Positions 1-5,013 of a stretch of DNA of 5,013 nucleotides are shown one piece after another (positions within the stretch are counted from its first letter, which is position 1; each line of letters starts with the position of its first letter). A program made the position numbers and the translations under genes. The notes beneath the pieces were generated by a model. The model was not told the DNA's origin and did not search any database. It was given only the letters and a program-made list of their open reading frames with translations. This DNA is from an uncultured Clostridium sp. (lineage in GTDB: Bacteria; Bacillota; Clostridia; Lachnospirales; Lachnospiraceae), in NCBI GenBank assembly GCA_900552885.1, contig USBM01000173.1:1-5013 (forward strand), in the 5' to 3' direction.

Positions 1-39
1 GGTTATACGGTACACAGCGCATGTACATAAAAAGTAGAT

Positions 40-293
40 CCCGGCTTTGGGTGGTCTGTCATGATTGCAAGCAGGTACGTGGAGCACGCCAGCACTTTGC
101 GACGTAATAATGTGCATAACGAACAAAAGCGGATATGGATTAAGAAATGTATATGTATCGCTTATATATACACTTTCGAATCCATATCCGCTTTTTATGT
201 GAGTTAGCATATTATCAGGAGTATTAGTGTCTGCTGCGTGCGAGTCGTAATGCGAATGTGCCTGCGGCAACATGACACCACCCAAAAGCCGGG
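40..293. repeat. Outer inverted repeat arms (40-63 / 271-293)
   Basis: The left arm starts CCCGGCTTTGGGTGGT and ends GTCATG. The right arm, read on the minus strand, starts CCCGGCTTTTGGGTGGT and ends GTCATG. The arms differ by one T and a 2-nt insertion. They are about 207 nt apart and enclose the central terminator stem. Such long-range complementarity, separate from the terminator itself, is not needed for termination and suggests either a mobile element or a folded RNA. Confidence 0.75.
125..195. terminator. Long bidirectional rho-independent terminator hairpin
   Basis: Bases 125-141 and 179-195 are perfect 17-nt reverse complements, beginning AAAAGCGG and ending CCGCTTTT. Inside them TGTATAT (148-154) pairs with ATATACA (166-172), so the stem continues almost to a small loop. 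The A-run on the left and the T-run at 192-196 give a U-tract whichever strand is transcribed. It lies about 150 nt beyond the stop of the minus-strand operon ending at 343 and can terminate that operon as well as any plus-strand transcript entering from the left. The stem is unusually long for a simple terminator and sits at the centre of the larger inverted repeat. Confidence 0.75.
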
Positions 294-342
294 TTCACAG
301 CCCAAAACATGTGCGTCCGTCTTCACTTACGCTGTGCAAGGG

Positions 343-636
343 TTATAGATATTGGGGCATGTGTGTAAGCACAAAATCTGCAATGCCCATGCAGCATGTA
401 AAGCCAAGTGTAAGGAACATCAAAACAATTGACCATCCATCATACTGAAATTGAACGGTGCTGCTGCGTGCGTTGGCAACCAGAATCTCAATCCCAAGCA
501 GGATGAGGGCAACTGGCCAGAAGTCTAGAATGATCGTGTAGTTAAGACCTGGCACAAATAGCTGAAGAAGTAGTACAATGCCTAATATAATTAGAATACA
601 TCCAAAGGTAGTTGTTCCCACTTTATGCGTTTTCAT
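343..636 (-). CDS. Small three-helix membrane protein, LiaF-TM/DUF5668-like
   Basis: This 97-residue protein is almost wholly membrane embedded, with predicted helices at about residues 11-30, 35-54 and 69-92. The FWPVALILLGIEIL stretch at about 39-52 follows the FWP-L-LLGI pattern seen in the LiaF-type N-terminal membrane domain and DUF5668 proteins, which are often encoded beside envelope-stress regulators. No enzymatic motif is visible. The start is supported by GGAGG at 646-650, 9 nt upstream. The ATG lies inside the end of the preceding gene (14-nt overlap), so translation is probably coupled. It is the last gene of the sigma-factor operon. An accessory or sensory role in the cell-envelope response is inferred from context only; the family resemblance is weak and by eye. 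Confidence 0.75.
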   Translation of the reverse strand: MKTHKVGTTTFGCILIILGIVLLLQLFVPGLNYTIILDFWPVALILLGIEILVANARSSTVQFQYDGWSIVLMFLTLGFTCCMGIADFVLTHMPQYL

Positions 637-1294
637 CTTGATCTGCCTCCTTTTGTGGTGAGGCTGCCGGTTCTTTTGCTGCAGCTTCAGACTTTGAGTT
701 GTTTTTGGTAGATGTTACATCTGCGTTCTGTGGTGCATTCGAGTGAAGAGTTTCTTTTGAGGAAGTAGAAGTTTCTTCTGATTCTAAGGCTTCGTACTTG
801 CCGCGGATTAAGTGGATGCCGAATACAATCAGGAAGACAGACAGTATGACAGCCGGAATTTGGCGTGCCATGTCGACCAATAGATAGTATTCGTCTACAC
901 CGAGAATCTGATATAACCAATTACTACCCACGTTGCATAGGGATACAACACCGATGAAGATTAGAAGAATGGCAATTGCATTACGATAGCGCTTCAGAAA
1001 TAGCTCCTTGTTCTGAATCAGACCATCAACTGGCAGAATTAATTTATCTTCTATATTATGGAATTCTTCTTCGGAAAGTGATTTTAAGTTATGGGTGTTG
1101 AAGAAGCTATAGAACCAGATGATTGGCAACAGGAAGATGATCGCATTAAAGGAGAAGAAAGATGCGATGGCAATACACCCCCAGAATAATATCATAAGGC
1201 TTAAGCCCATTTTGCGAAAACCCATGTAGAGTTCTCCTGCACCGGGTATTAAAGATGCGATAAATAATAAAAATCCTTTTTTCTGTTTTGTCAT
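623..1294 (-). CDS. Multi-pass membrane protein with TM2-like N-terminus
   Basis: Predicted 223 residues. Membrane helices lie at about 8-24, 29-47, 49-66, 105-126 and 145-163, followed by a hydrophilic tail (about 168-223) rich in E, S, T, K, A and N, probably disordered. The N-terminal pattern LIPGAGELYMG resembles the glycine-rich G-x-G-x-x-Y-x-G turn of TM2-type domains, but a full TM2 match is not certain. The start is set at 1294 because GGAGG (1303-1307) stands 8 nt upstream. An in-frame ATG at 1342, giving 239 residues and touching the stop of the upstream gene, has no Shine-Dalgarno. It sits third in the sigma operon. Function is unknown; a membrane partner or target of the sigma/anti-sigma pair is plausible. 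Confidence 0.8.
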   Translation of the reverse strand: MTKQKKGFLLFIASLIPGAGELYMGFRKMGLSLMILFWGCIAIASFFSFNAIIFLLPIIWFYSFFNTHNLKSLSEEEFHNIEDKLILPVDGLIQNKELFLKRYRNAIAILLIFIGVVSLCNVGSNWLYQILGVDEYYLLVDMARQIPAVILSVFLIVFGIHLIRGKYEALESEETSTSSKETLHSNAPQNADVTSTKNNSKSEAAAKEPAASPQKEADQDENA

Positions 1295-1341
1295 AGTGAA
1301 AACCTCCGTTATATGTTCGATATTTCGTATTCGTTTCTTCA

Positions 1342-1905
1342 TTATTGGTGACTTGGATCAGAAGTGTCCTTTGTTGAGGAATCCCTTGGTGAAGAGGATT
1401 CGTTCTTTTGAGGAGTCTTGGATCCTATTGTCATAATCTGTTTTGAGATGTTTTGAAACCATCCAGTGATTGTAACACTGTTGTTTGAAAAATGTTCCGT
1501 GATTACATTCGTTATATCAAGCTGTGCCTGCGTATCTGCCTTGGGTTCTGGTGTGACAACCGACTGGCTGAAGGATGCTGCAAACAACAATAGAAGAGAA
1601 GCAGCAACGGCAACAGTAACACGGCAGCTATATAGGAATAATTCCATTCGCTTTGAAAAGCGTCTCGGGGTGGCTGCAATCTGCATATCTGGTTGTGCGA
1701 CACGTGTCAGAATCTGATCTTTCAGATAGGCTGGCATCCGGTTGGCATTCGCATCGGGTGTTTCATCTCGTTCATAAGCACGCATAAGATGCTCTTCTTT
1801 CATATGGTGTTCTAACTGATTGGCTTTCTGAATCGAACGTTCGTCTAGTGGATGTTCATCGGAAGCCATATCTTTTAATAATTGTAGAAATTCAGAATCC
1901 GTCAT
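1342..1905 (-). CDS. Probable anti-sigma factor, single-pass membrane protein
   Basis: This 187-residue protein has a hydrophilic, charged N-terminal part (1-86), a basic RRFSKR stretch (81-86), one membrane helix at about 94-113, and a polar Ser/Thr/Lys-rich C-terminal part. By the positive-inside rule the N-terminus should be cytoplasmic, which is the topology of ECF anti-sigma factors. The ATG overlaps the TGA of the sigma gene in an ATGA (1902-1905), and GGAGG lies at 1911-1915, 5 nt upstream, so the two should be made in a coupled ratio. The zinc-binding H-x3-C-x2-C motif of many anti-sigma domains is absent: the only cysteine is C94 at the membrane edge. The role is therefore inferred from position and topology, not from a recognised domain. 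Release would presumably need proteolysis or conformational change in response to an envelope signal. Confidence 0.75.
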   Translation of the reverse strand: MTDSEFLQLLKDMASDEHPLDERSIQKANQLEHHMKEEHLMRAYERDETPDANANRMPAYLKDQILTRVAQPDMQIAATPRRFSKRMELFLYSCRVTVAVAASLLLLFAASFSQSVVTPEPKADTQAQLDITNVITEHFSNNSVTITGWFQNISKQIMTIGSKTPQKNESSSPRDSSTKDTSDPSHQ

Positions 1906-2429
1906 GTTGCCCTCCTTTCTGAACTGGGTAATAGTTCCTTTTGTAATAATTTCTTAAGCATGGCTTTGGCACGATAAATCTGTGTCTGTATCGTGTTAAC
2001 ATTACTGCCTGTCTGCGTTGCAATCTCTGCCGCAGTTCGTTCCTCATAAAAATGCATTCTGGCGACTTCGTTATATGGTGACTTTAATTGCTTACAGGCG
2101 GCAAGTAATTGCTGCATTGTCTCTTGCTCAAGATAAGAATCCTCAATCTTTGAAGATTCGTCAGCCTGATCTAGATAAGTATCTTCTGTTGGAAGAAGAC
2201 GCCGTCCGGAATTCTTCAGATAGTCCAGACATTTGCGGGAAGCAATCTTACAGATCCAGGCTTTCTCATATGTATGGTCAAACTGGTTTAAATTCCGGTA
2301 AGCAGACAGGAACGTTTCCTGGGTCAGATCTTCTGCATCAAAGGGATTCTGGCAGGTCTTATAACAGATGGAATATACCAGATTGCCGTATTGGTTGAGC
2401 AGGTACTCAAAATATTCAGTTTCTGTGAT
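1902..2429 (-). CDS. ECF-type RNA polymerase sigma factor with ATC at the start position
   Basis: Translation from 2429 gives 175 residues with a complete two-domain ECF layout. Region 2 spans about 10-75 and includes DAEDLTQETFLSAYR (31-45), the core-binding and -10 recognition segment, and W58. A linker runs about 76-104. Region 4 spans about 105-160, with the helix-turn-helix around TAAEIATQTGSNVNTIQTQIYRAK. The frame is open back to a TGA at 2492-2490 but contains no ATG, GTG or TTG before the internal Met105 codon at 2117, and a start there would lose all of region 2. The best start is ATC at 2429-2427, because GGGAGG (2437-2442) lies 7 nt upstream and the next codons read TETEYFEYL, a normal ECF N-terminus. 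It is first gene of the operon and overlaps the anti-sigma gene by 4 nt. Either this is a rare start codon, a disabling point mutation, or a base error for ATG. Confidence 0.85.
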   Translation of the reverse strand: MTETEYFEYLLNQYGNLVYSICYKTCQNPFDAEDLTQETFLSAYRNLNQFDHTYEKAWICKIASRKCLDYLKNSGRRLLPTEDTYLDQADESSKIEDSYLEQETMQQLLAACKQLKSPYNEVARMHFYEERTAAEIATQTGSNVNTIQTQIYRAKAMLKKLLQKELLPSSERRAT

Positions 2430-2442
2430 ATGATCGCCTCCC
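2427..2442 (-). promoter_or_regulatory. Ribosome binding site followed by ATC initiation triplet of the sigma gene
   Basis: Read on the minus strand the sequence is GGGAGG-CGATCAT-ATC-ACA-GAA. The Shine-Dalgarno is strong and its 7-nt spacing is ideal for the ATC triplet in the sigma frame. No canonical start codon lies at usable distance in that frame. This site decides the start used for the sigma gene. Confidence 0.65.
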
Positions 2443-2460
2443 TTCTTTGCGCTTACACCT

Positions 2461-2492
2461 ATTATAACGACAGAGGAAAGAAAATGTCTTCA
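2461..2492 (-). promoter_or_regulatory. Candidate ECF-type autoregulatory promoter, overlapping a TATAAT box
   Basis: On the minus strand TGAAGAC (2492-2486) is followed after 16 nt by CGTT (2469-2466). This resembles the TGAAAC-N16/17-CGT pattern recognised by many Firmicute ECF sigmas, and such operons are usually autoregulated. A perfect TATAAT (2466-2461) overlaps it. The TTGAAG at 2493-2488 is 21 nt from that box, too far for a standard vegetative pair. The position, about 20 nt upstream of the Shine-Dalgarno, suits a promoter for the sigma operon. Assigned by eye. Confidence 0.4.
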
Positions 2493-2527
2493 AAAAAATT
2501 CTTAAAATGTAATGTAATTTTAGAAAT

Positions 2528-2546
2528 ATGATTCTGAGAGGATCAT
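2528..2546. repeat. Small dyad in the divergent intergenic region
   Basis: ATGATTC (2528-2534) pairs with GGATCAT (2540-2546) across a 5-nt centre, with one G-T mismatch. It lies between the two divergent promoters. It could be an operator half-site pair but matches no operator I recognise. Confidence 0.3.
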
Positions 2547-2564
2547 TTATAGAACAAACAGGAT

Positions 2565-2584
2565 AAATATTGTCACCAATATTT
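2565..2584. repeat. Perfect 8-bp dyad upstream of the pyrF promoter
   Basis: AAATATTG (2565-2572) and CAATATTT (2577-2584) are exact reverse complements separated by TCAC. The dyad ends 22 nt before the -35 box of the pyrF promoter, a usual place for an activator or repressor site. No regulator can be named, and AT-rich dyads also arise by chance. Confidence 0.35.
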
Positions 2585-2606
2585 CATAAAAAGTCATTAT
2601 AAAGAA

Positions 2607-2635
2607 TTGAAGAATGGCAGGAATTGTCTTATAAT
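2607..2635 (+). promoter_or_regulatory. Vegetative (sigma-A type) promoter for pyrF
   Basis: TTGAAG (2607-2612) and a perfect TATAAT (2630-2635) are separated by the optimal 17 nt. A start site near 2642 would give a leader of about 36 nt before the pyrF ATG. That is too short for the classical PyrR terminator/antiterminator leader, and no U-tract terminator precedes the gene. Confidence 0.7.
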
Positions 2636-2647
2636 ACATATAAGTAT

Positions 2648-2659
2648 GTCCGATAGGAC
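2648..2659 (+). promoter_or_regulatory. Short hairpin just upstream of the pyrF Shine-Dalgarno
   Basis: GTCC-GATA-GGAC forms a 4-bp stem with a 4-nt loop, 6 nt before the AGGAGG. The UCC...GG arrangement faintly recalls a PyrR RNA-binding loop, but the loop is 4 nt instead of the expected 5, and the usual GNGA and GGYU bases are missing. It may be chance. Confidence 0.2.
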
Positions 2660-2677
2660 CATTTCAGGAGGAAAGTT

Positions 2678-3607
2678 ATGATTAACACATTAGTAGAGAA
2701 GATTTCAACGTTGAATGCACCTGTGGTAGTAGGATTAGATCCGATGCTTGGTTATGTACCGGAGCATGTACAGAAAAAGGCATTTGAGAAATATGGAGAG
2801 ACATTAGAGGGAGCCGCAGAGGCAATCTGGCAGTTTAATAAAGCGATTGTAGATGCAACTTATGATCTGATTCCGGCAGTAAAGCCACAGATTGCAATGT
2901 ATGAACAGTTTGGGGTACCGGGACTTGCTGCATTTGCTAAGACTTGTGAATATTGCAAGTCGAAGGGACTGGTTGTGATCGGAGATATTAAACGTGGAGA
3001 TATCGGTTCTACTTCTGGAGCTTACGCAACCGGACATCTTGGTAAAGTAACAGTTGGAAGCAAGCGGTATTCCGGATTTTCTGAGGATTTTGTAACGGTG
3101 AATCCATACTTGGGAAGTGACGGAGTGAAGCCATTTATTGATGTATGTAAAGAGGAGAACAAGGGAATCTTTGTGTTGGTTAAGACTTCGAATCCGTCTT
3201 CCGGTGAATTCCAGGATCAGTTAGTGGATGGAACACCATTATATGAATTAGTTGCCCGTAAGGTGAATGAATGGGGCGAAGAATGTATGGGCGATGTATA
3301 TAGCAATGTAGGATGCGTCATCGGCGCAACTTATCCGGAGATGGGTAAGACACTTCGTAAACTGATGCCAAAGACTTATATCTTAGTGCCGGGATATGGT
3401 GCACAGGGTGGAAAGGCAGAAGATCTGGTACATTACTTTAATGCCGATGGATTAGGTGCAATTGTGAATTCTTCGAGAGGAATCATTGCGGCATATAAGC
3501 AGGAGAAGTATGCGAAGTTTGGAGCAGAGAACTTTGCGGATGCATCCCGTCAGGCGGTGATTGATATGGTAGAAGATATTACAGGAGCAATTGCAAAAGC
3601 AAAGTAA
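2678..3607 (+). CDS. pyrF: Orotidine 5'-phosphate decarboxylase, type 2
   Basis: PyrF removes CO2 from OMP to give UMP, the last step of de novo pyrimidine synthesis, in the cytoplasm. The 309-residue length fits the longer type-2 family rather than the roughly 230-residue type-1 form. Visible active-site elements are GLDP (19-22), K69 in VKPQ, the catalytic D103-x-K105-x2-D108 array in GDIKRGDIGST, VPGYGAQGG (237-245) for phosphate binding, and NSSRG (264-268) with the phosphate-contacting arginine R267. All key residues are present. The start is supported by AGGAGG (2666-2671), 6 nt upstream. It is the first gene of a plus-strand pyr operon and is separated from pyrK by 89 nt. Decarboxylase identity is secure. 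Confidence 0.97.
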   Translation: MINTLVEKISTLNAPVVVGLDPMLGYVPEHVQKKAFEKYGETLEGAAEAIWQFNKAIVDATYDLIPAVKPQIAMYEQFGVPGLAAFAKTCEYCKSKGLVVIGDIKRGDIGSTSGAYATGHLGKVTVGSKRYSGFSEDFVTVNPYLGSDGVKPFIDVCKEENKGIFVLVKTSNPSSGEFQDQLVDGTPLYELVARKVNEWGEECMGDVYSNVGCVIGATYPEMGKTLRKLMPKTYILVPGYGAQGGKAEDLVHYFNADGLGAIVNSSRGIIAAYKQEKYAKFGAENFADASRQAVIDMVEDITGAIAKAK

Positions 3608-3643
3608 GATTGCATAATCCGGATATGTAAGATAGAAGAACAA

Positions 3644-3671
3644 TGGTGATTTTCCATAAGAAAATATACCA
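3644..3671 (+). other. AT-rich hairpin between pyrF and pyrK
   Basis: TGGT-G-ATTTTC (3644-3654) pairs with GAAAAT-AT-ACCA (3660-3671) around the loop CATAA, giving 10 Watson-Crick pairs and a small bulge. No U-run follows, so it is not a convincing terminator. It could be a processing or stability element between the two genes. The pairing is seen directly; the role is guesswork. Confidence 0.35.
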
Positions 3672-3696
3672 ATAAGAATGATTAGGAGTGAACGAA

Positions 3697-4461
3697 ATGA
3701 GTGCAGTGAAATTAACAGCAAAAGTGCGCAGTCAGAAGAAGTTGGCGAGCGATATTTACAGTCTTGTTTTGTATGTGCCGGAGATTGCAGATCAGGCGAA
3801 AGCCGGACAGTTTGTATCGTTGTATAGCAAGGATGGGGCGAACTTGTTACCACGTCCGATCAGTCTGTGTGAGATCGATCATGAAGAGGGAACAATTCGT
3901 CTGGTATATCGTGTTGTAGGTAAAGGAACGGAAGAATTCTCTAAGTTGGAAGAAGGCGATAGTATAGAGGTTATGGGACCGCTTGGTAATGGATTTACTT
4001 TGAAAGACAAGCGTGCTATTCTGATTGGCGGAGGTATTGGAATTCCACCAATGCTGGAACTTGCGAAGGAGTTAGATTGTGAGAAGAATATCGTATTGGG
4101 ATTTCGGGATGAGACTTTTTTATTAGAGGATTTGGAACCAAGAGGAGAGATCTATATTGCGAGTGAGGATGGCAAGACCGGTGTACAGGGCAATGTCTTA
4201 GATGCAATCCGTGAATATGAGATTAAAGGTGATATTATATATGCCTGCGGACCGACTCCGATGTTACGTGCGATCAAGGAGTATGCGTTTGCCAATCATA
4301 TGGAAGCACAACTTTCTTTAGAAGAGAAGATGGCATGCGGAATTGGTGCCTGTCTTGCCTGTGTGTGCAAGTCAACTGAGGTAGATGATCACAGTCATGT
4401 AAAGAATAAGAGAATATGCAAGGATGGTCCCGTATTTGATGCAGGGGAGGTGGAGTTCTAA
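3697..4461 (+). CDS. pyrK: Dihydroorotate dehydrogenase B electron-transfer subunit
   Basis: PyrK carries FAD and a [2Fe-2S] cluster and passes electrons from the PyrD flavin to NAD+. At 254 residues it is of normal family length. The N-terminal FAD-binding barrel includes LPRPISL (51-57), where RPxS contacts the flavin, and YRVVGKGT (71-78). The NAD-binding part has IGGGIGIPPM (110-119) and ACGPTPML (183-190). The C-terminal cluster ligands are C214, C219, C222 and C241 (C-x4-C-x2-C-x18-C), with an extra C224. The start is the ATG at 3697, with AGGAG (3684-3688) 8 nt upstream. A GTG at 3688 in the same frame lies inside that Shine-Dalgarno and is unlikely to be used. The stop overlaps the pyrD ATG by 1 nt (TAATG), which suits equal production of the two subunits. 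Confidence 0.96.
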   Translation: MSAVKLTAKVRSQKKLASDIYSLVLYVPEIADQAKAGQFVSLYSKDGANLLPRPISLCEIDHEEGTIRLVYRVVGKGTEEFSKLEEGDSIEVMGPLGNGFTLKDKRAILIGGGIGIPPMLELAKELDCEKNIVLGFRDETFLLEDLEPRGEIYIASEDGKTGVQGNVLDAIREYEIKGDIIYACGPTPMLRAIKEYAFANHMEAQLSLEEKMACGIGACLACVCKSTEVDDHSHVKNKRICKDGPVFDAGEVEF

Positions 4462-4985
4462 TGAATCTTTCCGTTAATATTGCAGGAGTAGAATTTAAGA
4501 ATCCGGTAACAGTGGCGTCTGGAACGTTCGGCTCCGGTGCAGAGTATCATGAATTTGTCGATTTGAATAAGTTGGGAGCTGTTACTACGAAAGGGGTAGC
4601 AAATGTGCCTTGGCCGGGTAATCCAACCCCACGTATTGCCGAGACGTATGGTGGTATGATGAATGCAGTCGGACTTCAGAATCCGGGAATTGATGTGTTA
4701 TGTGGAAGAGATATTCCATTTCTTAAGCAGTTCGATACGAAGATCATTGTGAATGTATGCGGTAAGTCAGAACAGGATTATGTAGAGGTTGTGGAGCGTC
4801 TTGGAGACGAAGATGTTGATCTGTTAGAGATCAATGTGTCATGTCCGAATGTCAAAGAGGGGGGGATTGCATTTGGTCAGGATCCGGAAGCCTTAGAGCA
4901 GATCACAAAGGCAGTCAAGGCAAAAGCAAAACAGCCAGATAGAAGCGGCAATCCTTGCAGCCGCAGCGCTTGCAGCAGATGGTAG
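4461..4985 (+). CDS. pyrD: Dihydroorotate dehydrogenase B catalytic subunit, 3' part replaced
   Basis: Class 1B PyrD oxidises dihydroorotate to orotate with FMN and works with PyrK. Recognisable parts are ASGTFG (19-24), TTKGV (42-46), NAVGLQNPG (68-76) and INVSCPNV (124-131), where C128 is the catalytic base typical of the class. Shine-Dalgarno matches (GGAGG 4446-4450, AGGTGG 4448-4453) precede the ATG. The family is normally about 300 residues. Here homology stops at P159 (codon 4935-4937), just where a strand beginning V-x-x-K-L-S-P-N is expected. The following 15 residues (DRSGNPCSRS...) match nothing in PyrD, and a TAG ends the frame at 4985. The FMN-phosphate half of the barrel is missing, so this product should be inactive. 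A deletion, insertion or chimeric assembly join near 4938 would explain it. Confidence 0.85.
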   Translation: MNLSVNIAGVEFKNPVTVASGTFGSGAEYHEFVDLNKLGAVTTKGVANVPWPGNPTPRIAETYGGMMNAVGLQNPGIDVLCGRDIPFLKQFDTKIIVNVCGKSEQDYVEVVERLGDEDVDLLEINVSCPNVKEGGIAFGQDPEALEQITKAVKAKAKQPDRSGNPCSRSACSRW

Positions 4986-5013
4986 GAATGACGTATCGCT
5001 CCCTGCCCATGCG
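4938..5013 (+). other. Foreign-looking sequence after the pyrD break
   Basis: By hand count 44 of the last 75 bases are G or C, clearly richer than the pyr genes before it. The plus frame starting at 4939 is open to the window end and reads IEAAILAAAALAADGR and then on to SLPAHA, an alanine-rich helix-like peptide. It vaguely recalls the last helix of Gfo/Idh/MocA oxidoreductases, but 25 residues are too few to identify. No IS end or repeat boundary is visible at the join. Confidence 0.4.

Larger units (their letters stand above)
1..347. mobile_element. Candidate MITE-like nested inverted-repeat element
   Basis: This stretch has no credible ORF. Its two halves are imperfect reverse complements over most of their length. 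Paired blocks seen directly are CACAGCG (13-19) with CGCTGTG (330-336), bases 40-63 with 271-293 (nearly identical, with two small indels), weaker similarity over about 64-124 with 196-270, and a perfect 17-bp pair 125-141 with 179-195. The direct repeat GGTTATA lies at 1-7 and again at 341-347, bracketing the structure like a target-site duplication. The right copy overlaps the stop codon of the minus-strand gene ending at 343. Miniature inverted-repeat elements have this form: terminal inverted repeats, no transposase and a short duplication. Alternatives are a long structured RNA or a decayed palindromic intergenic region. The left end lies at the window edge, so the boundary there is uncertain. 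Confidence 0.4.

Noticed and set aside
231..472. 12-bp direct repeat CTGCTGCGTGCG at 231-242 and 461-472
   Set aside because: A shared 12-mer is expected about once by chance in 5 kb. The second copy lies within coding sequence with no further similarity around it.
2018..2398. 126-codon plus-strand open frame opposite the sigma gene
   Set aside because: It lies antisense to clear ECF sigma coding sequence, has no ribosome binding site and no recognisable protein features. It is a shadow of the sigma gene.
2570..2603. Second possible pyrF promoter (TTGTCA ... TATAAA)
   Set aside because: The spacer would be 22 nt, far from the optimum, and a well-spaced TTGAAG-N17-TATAAT lies just downstream.
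3452..3853. 133-codon minus-strand open frame across the pyrF end and pyrK start
   Set aside because: It is antisense to two secure genes and lacks a ribosome binding site or any family features.
4938..5013. Minus-strand frame from the window end with a cysteine-rich CCKRCGCKDC stretch
   Set aside because: The cysteines come from repeated GCA/TGC triplets in a short low-complexity stretch. The frame has no ribosome binding site in view and ends within pyrD.

Overview
The window looks like a piece of an AT-rich Clostridia genome, most likely Lachnospiraceae (a gut relative of Roseburia, Coprococcus or Eubacterium). The reasons are strong AGGAGG-type ribosome binding sites, moderate GC, the pyrF-pyrK-pyrD gene order with a type-2 PyrF and a class 1B PyrD/PyrK pair, and the style of the ECF sigma operon. 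The species assignment is inference.

Layout. Bases 1-342 carry no gene. They hold a large nested inverted repeat with a very strong terminator-like hairpin at its centre, flanked by the 7-bp direct repeat GGTTATA at 1-7 and 341-347. This resembles a MITE-like insertion at the 3' end of an operon. Bases 343-2429 form a minus-strand operon of four genes: an ECF sigma factor, an overlapping one-pass membrane protein that is probably its anti-sigma factor, a multi-pass membrane protein with a TM2-like start, and a small three-helix protein resembling the LiaF/DUF5668 membrane domain. The genes are tightly packed: there is an ATGA overlap between sigma and anti-sigma and a 14-nt overlap between the last two. 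The pattern is that of an autoregulated envelope-signal system whose inducer is unknown.

Bases 2430-2677 are a divergent intergenic region. It contains a candidate ECF promoter for the minus operon, two small dyads, a good vegetative promoter for pyrF and a short leader hairpin. Bases 2678-5013 hold the start of a pyrimidine operon: pyrF (OMP decarboxylase), pyrK (electron-transfer subunit) and pyrD (dihydroorotate dehydrogenase B). PyrK and PyrD would form the NAD-linked enzyme that makes orotate. PyrF catalyses the last step, from OMP to UMP.

Three points deserve attention. The ECF sigma gene has no ATG, GTG or TTG start; the position where one belongs, 7 nt after a perfect Shine-Dalgarno, reads ATC. 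The pyrD gene is intact only to about base 4937 and then runs into unrelated, more GC-rich sequence to the window end, so it is either truncated by a rearrangement or joined by an assembly error. The nested inverted repeat at the left end is not explained by a terminator alone.
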